Part shown: positions 57,753-64,000 of the stretch, in pieces
How the letters are laid out: each line of letters begins with the position of its first letter
Position numbering within the stretch: position 1 is the stretch's first letter
Translations under genes and position numbers: made by a program
Source: Noviherbaspirillum sp. UKPF54
Lineage (GTDB): Bacteria; Pseudomonadota; Gammaproteobacteria; Burkholderiales; Burkholderiaceae_D
DNA: 64,000 bases
Reading direction: 5' to 3'
Assembly (NCBI RefSeq): GCF_007874125.1
Contig: NZ_CP040128.1
Coordinates: forward strand, 2,790,001 to 2,854,000
The notes under the pieces: generated by a model
Databases searched by the model: none
The model's input: the letters and a program-made list of their open reading frames with translations, nothing else
Told to the model about the DNA's origin: nothing

Positions 57753-58466
57753 ATGTCCGACAACCAAGCCGCCGACAGCAGGCAGATGCTGTATGACCCG
57801 ACCGAACACCGCATCCGCAGCTTCGTGACGCGCGCCGGCCGCCTGTCGACCGCACAGGCCAAGGCGATCGAGACGCTCGGCCCGCAATTCTGCATTCCAT
57901 ACGTGAAGGCGCCTTTCGATTTCGGCCAGGCCTTCGGGCGCAGCGCGCCGGCCATCCTCGAAATCGGCTTCGGCATGGGCGACACCACGGCGAAGATCGC
58001 TGCCGGCATGCCGGACAAGAATTTCATCGGCGTGGAAGTGCATACGCCCGGCGTGGGCAGCCTGCTCAAGCTGATCGGCGAACAGGGACTCTCCAACCTG
58101 CGCATCATCCAGCACGACGCGTTCGAGGTGATCACGCACATGATCGCGCCCGGCTCACTGGCCGGCGTGCATATCTTTTTCCCCGACCCCTGGCACAAGG
58201 CACGGCACAACAAGCGGCGGCTCATCCAGGCGCCGTTCGTCGAGCTGCTGTGCTCGCGCATCGCTTCCGGCGGATACCTGCATTGCGCCACCGACTGGCA
58301 GGATTACGCGGAGCAGATGCTGCAGGTGCTGGGTGCGGAGCCGACCTTGCGCAATACGGCGGAAGGATACTCGCCGCGCCCGGCATACCGGCCGGTGACC
58401 AAGTTCGAGAACCGCGGCCTGCGGCTCGGGCATGGCGTGTGGGATCTCGTGTTCGAAAAGCGTTGA
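57753..58466 (+). CDS. trmB: tRNA (guanine-N7-)-methyltransferase
   Basis: The 237-residue enzyme has the TrmB pattern: [18 protein letters not shown] (SAM loop), [17 protein letters not shown], the signature [20 protein letters not shown] and [15 protein letters not shown], ending [19 protein letters not shown]. It makes m7G46 in the variable loop of tRNAs. It lies just downstream of a tRNA gene but beyond its terminator. Convergent with recQ. Confidence 0.96.
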   Translation: MSDNQAADSRQMLYDPTEHRIRSFVTRAGRLSTAQAKAIETLGPQFCIPYVKAPFDFGQAFGRSAPAILEIGFGMGDTTAKIAAGMPDKNFIGVEVHTPGVGSLLKLIGEQGLSNLRIIQHDAFEVITHMIAPGSLAGVHIFFPDPWHKARHNKRRLIQAPFVELLCSRIASGGYLHCATDWQDYAEQMLQVLGAEPTLRNTAEGYSPRPAYRPVTKFENRGLRLGHGVWDLVFEKR

Positions 58467-58497
58467 TGCGCAGGCCGGGATCGCCCCGCCCTTCCAG

Positions 58498-60318
58498 TCA
58501 AGTCAGTTCCACGATCAGCGACACGATTTCTTCGCCATAGGTCTCGAGTTTCTTCTCGCCGACGCCAGCGACAGTGCGCAGCGCGTCCAGCGAGCCCGGC
58601 TTGACTTTCGCGATTTCGCGCATCGTCGCGTCATGGAAGATCACGTAGGCCGGCACGTTGTGCTTGCGCGCGGTTTCGACGCGCCACCAGCGCAGCTTGT
58701 CGAAAATAACCTGCTCCTGTTCCGACAAATCGGCTTCGACATAGCCCTTGGGCTTGGCGGCCTGGCGCTTCTGCTTCACCGGTTTCTGATACTGCCGCAG
58801 CTGCACCGTGCGTTCCCCGCGCAGCACCGGGCGCGCTTCGTCAGTCAGCTTGAGCGATCCGTAGGCGTCGTGATCGACCACGACCAGGCCCAATGCAATC
58901 GCCTGGCGCAGGATGGCGCGCCATTCCGCCTCGCTGACGTCGCTGCCGACGCCGAATGTGGGCAGCTTTTCATGCCGCCACTGCTTCACTTTTTCCGAAT
59001 CGATCCCGCGCAGCACGTCGATCACATGGCCGGCACCGAAGCGCTGGTCGACCCGGTAAATCGCCGACAGCAGCTTTTGCACGGAAACCGTGCCGTCGAA
59101 GGAGACCGGCGGGTTGAGACAGGTGTCGCAATTGCCGCACGGCCCCGATTGCTGGCCGAAGTAATCCAGCAGGCGCACGCGGCGGCAGCTGAGCGTTTCG
59201 CACAGGCCGAGCATGGCGTCGAGCTTGGCGGACTGCACGCGCTTGAAGTTTTCGTCGGCTTCGGACTCATCGATCATGCGGCGCTGCTGCACCACGTCTT
59301 GCAAGCCGTAGGCCATCCAGGCGTCGGCCGGCGCGCCGTCGCGGCCGGCACGTCCGGTTTCCTGGTAATAACCCTCGATACTCTTGGGTAAGTCGAGATG
59401 CGCGACGAAGCGCACGTCCGGCTTGTCGATGCCCATGCCGAAGGCAATGGTCGCCACCATGACGATGGCGTCTTCGCGCAGGAAGCGCGCCTGGTTCGCG
59501 GTGCGCTTCGCGATGTCCATGCCGGCGTGGTAAGGCAAGGCGGTCACGCCCTGGGCGTTGAGGAATTCCGCCGTTTCCTCGACCTTCTTGCGCGACAGGC
59601 AATACACGATGCCCGCTTCGCCGGCATGCTCGTCCTTGATAAAGTCGAGCACCTGCTTGCGGCCATTGCTCTTTTCGACGATCTGGTAACGGATATTGGG
59701 CCGGTCGAACGAGGAGACGAATTGCATCGCGTCGTCGAGCTGCAAGCGGTGCGCGATCTCGGCGCGCGTCTGCGGATCGGCCGTCGCCGTCAGCGCGATG
59801 CGGGGCACGTTTGGAAAACGCTCGTGCAGCACCGACAGCTTGATGTATTCGGGCCGGAAGTCGTGCCCCCACTGCGACACGCAATGCGCTTCGTCGATCG
59901 CGAACAGCGCGAGTTTCGACGCCTCCAGCAGCTCCAGGCAGCGCGGCGTAAGCAGGCGCTCCGGCGCGACGTACAGCAGGTCGAGCTCGCCGTTGCGCAC
60001 CTTGCGTTCGGTGCGCATCGCTTCGTCGAAGGTCTGGGTGGAATTGAGGAACGCGGCACGCACGCCGACTTCGGCCAGAGCGTCGACCTGGTCCTGCATC
60101 AGCGCGATCAGCGGCGACACCACGACGCCCACGCCGTCGCGCAGCAAGGCGGGGATCTGGTAGCACAGCGACTTGCCGCCGCCGGTCGGCATCAGCACCA
60201 GGGCATCGCCGCCGCGCGCGACCTGCCCTACGATCTGCGCCTGCTGTCCGCGAAAGGATGGATATCCGAAAACGGTTTGCAGTACGTCCAGCGCCCTGCT
60301 GTCAATCTGGTCAAGCAT
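58498..60318 (-). CDS. recQ: ATP-dependent DNA helicase RecQ
   Basis: The 606-residue helicase has Walker A MPTGGGKS (43-50), the DEAH-like FAIDEAHCVSQWGHDFRP, motif VI in GYYQETGRAGRDG, the RQC zinc site with CGNCDTC, and a C-terminal HRDC domain (about 530-606). It unwinds DNA 3'-5' in RecFOR recombination and fork repair. It starts 167 bases (in transcription order) after nothing on its strand but precedes no linked gene; uppP ends nine bases beyond its start side. Confidence 0.96.
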   Translation of the reverse strand: MLDQIDSRALDVLQTVFGYPSFRGQQAQIVGQVARGGDALVLMPTGGGKSLCYQIPALLRDGVGVVVSPLIALMQDQVDALAEVGVRAAFLNSTQTFDEAMRTERKVRNGELDLLYVAPERLLTPRCLELLEASKLALFAIDEAHCVSQWGHDFRPEYIKLSVLHERFPNVPRIALTATADPQTRAEIAHRLQLDDAMQFVSSFDRPNIRYQIVEKSNGRKQVLDFIKDEHAGEAGIVYCLSRKKVEETAEFLNAQGVTALPYHAGMDIAKRTANQARFLREDAIVMVATIAFGMGIDKPDVRFVAHLDLPKSIEGYYQETGRAGRDGAPADAWMAYGLQDVVQQRRMIDESEADENFKRVQSAKLDAMLGLCETLSCRRVRLLDYFGQQSGPCGNCDTCLNPPVSFDGTVSVQKLLSAIYRVDQRFGAGHVIDVLRGIDSEKVKQWRHEKLPTFGVGSDVSEAEWRAILRQAIALGLVVVDHDAYGSLKLTDEARPVLRGERTVQLRQYQKPVKQKRQAAKPKGYVEADLSEQEQVIFDKLRWWRVETARKHNVPAYVIFHDATMREIAKVKPGSLDALRTVAGVGEKKLETYGEEIVSLIVELT

Positions 60319-60327
60319 CCCGCTATT

Positions 60328-61161
60328 CTAGTCCACCCATGCCACCATGCCGGTATAGGCGGTGGCGAGGATAATCACGCCGAACACGATGCGGTACCAG
60401 GCGAACGCGGTGAAATCATGCGAGCTGATGTAGCGCAACAGCCAGCGCACGCACAGGAAGGCCGACACGAAGGCGGCGACAGTGCCCACGCCAAACAGTG
60501 GCAAATCGGCGGCCGACAGCAGCGCACGCTCCTTGTACAGCGAATAGAATGTGGCCGCGAACAGGGTCGGAATCGCGAGGAAGAACGAGAATTCGGTGGC
60601 AGCCTGGCGCGACAGCCCGAACAGCATGCCGCCGATGATGGTGGCGCCGGAACGGCTGGTGCCGGGGATGAGCGCGAACGCCTGCGCGCAGCCGACCTTG
60701 AAGGCGTCGAGTGCGCTCATCTCGTCCACCGAGTGAATGCGCGCGGCGGTCTTCGAATTGTGGTTGCGGCGTTCGACCCATAGGATGATCAGGCCGCCGA
60801 TAATGAAGGCAGCCGCCACCGGAACGGGCGCAAACAGGGCTGCCTTGATGGCCTTGTTGAGCAAAAAGCCCAGCACCGCCGCCGGCAGGAAGGCAACCAT
60901 CAGGTTGAGCGCGAATTTCTGCGCCTTGGGTTCGCTGAACAATCCGGCAAGCACATTGGCGATCCGGGTACGATATTCCCAGCACACGGCGAGCATCGCG
61001 CCGGCCTGGATGGCGATTTCGAAGACCTTGATCTTTTCACCGGTGAAATTGAGCAGGCTGCCTGCCAGGATCAGGTGTCCGGTCGACGAGATCGGCAGGA
61101 ACTCCGTCAAGCCTTCCACGATCCCCATGATGAGCGCCTTGAGCGCGAGAATGCCATCCAT
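60328..61161 (-). CDS. uppP: Undecaprenyl-diphosphatase (BacA-type)
   Basis: The 277-residue membrane enzyme has the UppP motifs [20 protein letters not shown] near residue 15 and [20 protein letters not shown] in the second half, with about eight helices. It recycles undecaprenyl diphosphate to the phosphate carrier needed for peptidoglycan and O-antigen. [13 protein letters not shown] is the natural start; the longer open frame upstream runs into the terminator region. It ends nine bases before recQ on the same strand, so the two may be co-transcribed. Confidence 0.95.
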   Translation of the reverse strand: MDGILALKALIMGIVEGLTEFLPISSTGHLILAGSLLNFTGEKIKVFEIAIQAGAMLAVCWEYRTRIANVLAGLFSEPKAQKFALNLMVAFLPAAVLGFLLNKAIKAALFAPVPVAAAFIIGGLIILWVERRNHNSKTAARIHSVDEMSALDAFKVGCAQAFALIPGTSRSGATIIGGMLFGLSRQAATEFSFFLAIPTLFAATFYSLYKERALLSAADLPLFGVGTVAAFVSAFLCVRWLLRYISSHDFTAFAWYRIVFGVIILATAYTGMVAWVD

Positions 61162-61191
61162 GTTTGATGCGTTGATAACTATTGAGAAAAA

Positions 61192-61219
61192 CAATAAAAA
61201 ACCCGCCGGTTGCGCGGGT
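61192..61219 (-). terminator. Intrinsic terminator upstream of uppP, closing the lipoprotein gene
   Basis: ACCCGC (61201-61206) and GCGGGT (61214-61219) form a hairpin with a 7-base loop. The minus-strand continuation TTTTTTATTG is a strong T-tract. It ends transcripts from the DUF1439 lipoprotein gene just before the uppP promoter region. Confidence 0.82.
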
Positions 61220-61239
61220 CGTATGCCGAAAGAAAGTCC

Positions 61240-61791
61240 TTATCTGGCGGGCTCAAAGGTTACCACGAGACCATTCGGCCTGGTGGTGATTTTCGTCGGG
61301 AAGAAGCTGGTGCCGCCGTAACGGAACTGGTCGGGTTGAAAGGTGTACAAGGGCATGTCCTTGAGCAGTTGCTCCGCTACCAGGGCGCCGACCCGCACGA
61401 TCTTGTTGGCAAAAGGCGAATCGAGCCCGTTCACCGCAAAATTCTCCACGCGCGGCTCGGCCAGCACCAGCGCGTTGCGCGCCGGGTCGACGCGTAATTG
61501 CCCGGAAATCGCCAGGCTGCCGGTCCATGACTGGTTCGAGAACGGCGGCGCAATCGACGTGTCCATGCTGGTCAGGATGCGATTGGTGCCCGGTTGCAGC
61601 GAGACGCGCGGATTGGTGACGCGCACATCCAGCAGTTCCAGATAGCGGTTATTGAATGGAAATCGATTGGCCATCGCCTCCTGCAATTTTGCCAATGGAA
61701 TTTCGACATCGCGCTGGCCGAGCAGCGAGGCGCAGGACGCCAGGCACAGTAGCGCCGCCATCCAGGTCCATCGTGCAAGTCCTGTTTTCAT
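61240..61791 (-). CDS. DUF1439-type lipoprotein
   Basis: The 183-residue protein has a signal peptide with lipobox ASC (LLCLASCASLLG) and the DUF1439 pattern: VEIPLAKLQEAMANRFPFNN, LLDVRVTNPRVSLQPGTNR, then LRVDPARNALVLAEPRVENF and a C-terminal MPLYTFQPDQF. It is probably anchored in the outer membrane, facing the periplasm, with a lipid-binding-like fold; function is unknown. The first ATG in frame lies 12 bases upstream, but MKTGLARW gives the better signal peptide. Confidence 0.82.
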   Translation of the reverse strand: MKTGLARWTWMAALLCLASCASLLGQRDVEIPLAKLQEAMANRFPFNNRYLELLDVRVTNPRVSLQPGTNRILTSMDTSIAPPFSNQSWTGSLAISGQLRVDPARNALVLAEPRVENFAVNGLDSPFANKIVRVGALVAEQLLKDMPLYTFQPDQFRYGGTSFFPTKITTRPNGLVVTFEPAR

Positions 61792-61807
61792 TGTTCGCTC
61801 CATAGAT

Positions 61808-62065
61808 TCAGGCCGAAGTCAGTCTTTCCAGCCGCTCCAGAAAAAACATGGCGTGCTCGTGCGAATTGCCGCACATCTCGGGCGACGGCTGTAGACTCTC
61901 GCACACTGCCGGGCGCTCCGGTTTGCCGAAAATCAGGCATTGATTGGCATCGTCGAGCTGGATGCAACGCACCCCGGCCGGTTTACCATGCGGCATGCCG
62001 GGAATGGCAGAGGAAATCGAGGGTGCGATGCAGCAGGCGCCGCACCCGGCGCGGCAATCACTCAT
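61808..62065 (-). CDS. YkgJ-family cysteine cluster protein
   Basis: The 85-residue protein begins [19 protein letters not shown] and has further cysteines in [27 protein letters not shown] and PEMCGNS. This is the YkgJ (CxxCxxCC) pattern, thought to bind zinc or an iron-sulfur cluster. Its start overlaps the end of the ABC permease gene by eight bases, so it is translated from the same mRNA. Its role with the exporter is unknown. Confidence 0.85.
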   Translation of the reverse strand: MSDCRAGCGACCIAPSISSAIPGMPHGKPAGVRCIQLDDANQCLIFGKPERPAVCESLQPSPEMCGNSHEHAMFFLERLERLTSA

Positions 62066-63290
62066 AACGCAAGGCCTGGATAGGCAGCATCGACGCCGCC
62101 TTGTGGGCCGGAAAATAACCAAAGAAGATACCGATCGCGGCGGAAAAGCCGACCGCCAGCACGATCGCCTCCGGCGACAACTGGGTCGACCAGCCTGCGA
62201 AGGCGCCGATCAGCCAGGAGCCGGTCACGCCCAGCACGATGCCGAAAAAGCCGCCGATCAGCGACAGCGTGACGGCTTCGACCAGGAATTGCGTCAGTAT
62301 ATCCCGGCCGCGCGCGCCGACCGCCATGCGCAGGCCGATCTCGCGGGTGCGCTCGGTTACCGATACCAGCATGATGTTCATGATGCCGATGCCACCGACC
62401 AGCAGCGACACCGACGCGACCGCTGCCAGCAGGAGGGTCATCACGCGCGACGAGGCTTCCTGCGCCTGCAGGATTTCGGTCAGGTTGCGGATGGTGAATG
62501 CATCGTCCTGGCCCGGCTGGGTGCGCTGCCGCTGGCGCAGCAGCTCGCGGATATGGTCTTCGGCATCCTTCATGCTCGCGCCTTCGCGCACCTTCACCTG
62601 AATGGTGCCGACACGGCGCAGCTTGCCCTGTGTGTTGCCGAACAGGCGGTTGCGCGCGGTCGACAGCGGCACCATGACCACATCGTCCTGGTCCTGGCCG
62701 AGCATGCTCTGCCCCTTGCGGTCCAGCAGCCCGACGATGGTGAACGGCACGTTGCGGATGCGGATCGCCTGGTCCACCGGGTCCATGTCGCCGAACAGCT
62801 GGCGTGCCACGGTCTGGCCGATCAGTGCCACCTTGGCCGAGCCGGCCAGCTCGGCCGGCTCGAACATGCGCCCTTGCGCCAGCGGCCACTCGCGCGCGTC
62901 GAAGTAGTCGGGCGTGACGCCGTAGATCTGGGTCGACCAGTTGCTGTTGCCGTACACGACCTGGCCGCTGCCGCGATTCGTGGGCGCGGCGACCTGCACT
63001 TCGGGCACCTCCTTGGCGATCGCGAGCGCGTCGTCCTCGGTCAGGTTCTGGTTCGCGCCGGCGCCCAGGCGCACGCCCGACGCCATGGTCGAACCGGGAA
63101 TGATGATCATCAGGTTGGAGCCGAGGCTCTTGATCTGTTCCTCCACACGCGCCTGCGCGCCCGCGCCGACGGCGATCATCGTGATCACGGCGCCCACCCC
63201 GATAATAATGCCCAACATGGTCAGGATCGAGCGCAGCTTGTTGACGCGCAGCGCGTTGAGCGCGATGCGGAAAGTGGCCAGCAGGTTCAT
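62058..63290 (-). CDS. MacB-type ABC transporter permease
   Basis: The 410-residue protein has the MacB/FtsX layout: an N-terminal helix ([20 protein letters not shown]), a periplasmic domain of about 230 residues (about 45-280), and three C-terminal helices including [32 protein letters not shown]. It transduces ATP hydrolysis to periplasmic extrusion of a substrate, with a membrane-fusion protein and TolC in known MacAB systems. The start overlaps the ATPase stop by four bases. The fusion partner would lie right of the window. Confidence 0.9.
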   Translation of the reverse strand: MNLLATFRIALNALRVNKLRSILTMLGIIIGVGAVITMIAVGAGAQARVEEQIKSLGSNLMIIIPGSTMASGVRLGAGANQNLTEDDALAIAKEVPEVQVAAPTNRGSGQVVYGNSNWSTQIYGVTPDYFDAREWPLAQGRMFEPAELAGSAKVALIGQTVARQLFGDMDPVDQAIRIRNVPFTIVGLLDRKGQSMLGQDQDDVVMVPLSTARNRLFGNTQGKLRRVGTIQVKVREGASMKDAEDHIRELLRQRQRTQPGQDDAFTIRNLTEILQAQEASSRVMTLLLAAVASVSLLVGGIGIMNIMLVSVTERTREIGLRMAVGARGRDILTQFLVEAVTLSLIGGFFGIVLGVTGSWLIGAFAGWSTQLSPEAIVLAVGFSAAIGIFFGYFPAHKAASMLPIQALRYE

Positions 63291-64000
63291 GCGGCTCCTC
63301 CTGTGCCGTCCATGCCCGCCAGCTGCGCCTGCGCTTCCTGCGGCGAATTGGACTCGTCCCTGATCACGGCGCCATCGCGAAAAGTGATGATGCGCGAAGC
63401 AAACACGGCGACATCAGGCTCGTGAGTGACCATCACGATGGTCATGCCTTGCCGGTTCAGCTTCTGCAGCAAGGCCATGATTTCAATGCTGGTGCGCGAG
63501 TCGAGCGCGCCGGTCGGCTCGTCCGCCAGGATCAGCGACGGTTTGTTGGCGAGAGCGCGCGCGATTGCGACCCGCTGCTGCTGACCGCCGGACAACTGCG
63601 CCGGCCGGTGATCGAGGCGGTCCCCGAGGCCGACTTCTTGCAGGCACTGCGCCGCCCGTGCCCGGCGTTCGGCGGCAGGAAGACCGGCATATAGCAAAGG
63701 CAGTTCGACATTGTCGATCGCGCTGGTGCGCGGTAACAAGTTGAACTGCTGGAACACGAAACCGATGCGCTTGTTGCGGATTGCAGCCAGCGCGTCGGCC
63801 GACAGGGTCGACACCTTCTCGCCGGCCAGCAGATACTCGCCCGCCGTCGGCGAATCGAGACAGCCGATCAGGTTCATGAAGGTCGACTTGCCGGAGCCGG
63901 AGGCACCCATGATCGCGACGAATTCGCCTTCATCGATGGCAATCGATACGCCGCGCAGGGCACGCACCGTGGTCGCACCCATCACATATTCCTTCGCCAG
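63287..64000 (-). CDS. MacB-type ABC transporter ATP-binding protein (5' end beyond window)
   Basis: The frame stays open to the right edge; the visible part reads [19 protein letters not shown] and then [20 protein letters not shown] (Walker A), [18 protein letters not shown], the signature [15 protein letters not shown] and Walker [14 protein letters not shown]. This is the LolD/MacB ATPase group. About 237 residues are present; a few N-terminal residues are missing. It pairs with the permease downstream. A GTG at 63985 could be read as a start but would remove a conserved strand. Confidence 0.92.
   Translation of the reverse strand: MAKEYVMGATTVRALRGVSIAIDEGEFVAIMGASGSGKSTFMNLIGCLDSPTAGEYLLAGEKVSTLSADALAAIRNKRIGFVFQQFNLLPRTSAIDNVELPLLYAGLPAAERRARAAQCLQEVGLGDRLDHRPAQLSGGQQQRVAIARALANKPSLILADEPTGALDSRTSIEIMALLQKLNRQGMTIVMVTHEPDVAVFASRIITFRDGAVIRDESNSPQEAQAQLAGMDGTGGAA

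Overview
The window is a dense, high-GC, all-chromosomal stretch from a betaproteobacterium, most likely Burkholderiales and probably Oxalobacteraceae (Herbaspirillum/Noviherbaspirillum/Herminiimonas-like). The case rests on gene content and order: recA-recX-(DUF2889)-sucC-sucD-TerC-type IV pilin, fur/bamE divergent, dapB-tonB-exbB-exbD-leuS-lptE-holA-proA, and hemH/recN/nadK/hrcA around grpE-dnaK-dnaJ. The genus is inferred, not shown. I see about 69 protein genes, one tRNA-Gly (CCC), several intrinsic terminators and a few strong promoters. I see no rRNA, insertion sequence, prophage, integrase, attachment site or CRISPR array.

Layout. 1-7.2 kb: the start of pgk, an AzlCD amino-acid exporter, the branched-chain aminotransferase, small conserved proteins, a YheT hydrolase, a BepA-like periplasmic protease and moaC. 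7.3-15.1 kb: a minus-strand block with a type IV pilin behind a sigma-54-type promoter, a double-FHA protein paired with a PP2C phosphatase, TerC, sucCD, recX and SOS-controlled recA. 15.2-19.8 kb: a response regulator and sensor kinase joined to a two-subunit sodium:solute symporter. 19.8-24.0 kb: the Anbu locus (circularly permuted ATP-grasp, alpha-E, transglutaminase-like protease and the Anbu proteasome homologue). 24.0-31.3 kb: purM, then a tightly coupled plus-strand run perM-hda-HAD-pcnB-folK-DUF486-dNK-panB. 31.3-36.2 kb: carbonic anhydrase and the heat-shock genes dnaJ, dnaK and grpE, with sigma-32-like promoters. 36.3-43.1 kb: a 30-residue hydrophobic ORF, hemH, recN, nadK, a HAD phosphatase, hrcA, a PilZ protein and fur. 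43.1-52.8 kb: bamE, dapB, the TonB-ExbB-ExbD energy module, an orphan barstar, leuS, lptE, holA, proA and a HemJ-like protein. 52.8-64 kb: an RNA methyltransferase, succinate-semialdehyde dehydrogenase, FapA/DUF342, tRNA-Gly, trmB, recQ, uppP, a lipoprotein, a cysteine-cluster protein and a MacB-type ABC exporter whose ATPase runs off the right edge.

Most genes are housekeeping. The most distinctive system is the Anbu operon, which is a known but poorly understood family; here the protease subunit carries a low-complexity C-terminal tail. Other points worth a look are the FHA/PP2C pair with no adjacent kinase, the barstar with no ribonuclease partner, two heat-shock-type promoters in the chaperone cluster with hrcA present but no complete CIRCE element found by eye, a possibly leaderless hrcA, and the 30-residue ORF. 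I did not find a clearly undescribed multi-gene system.
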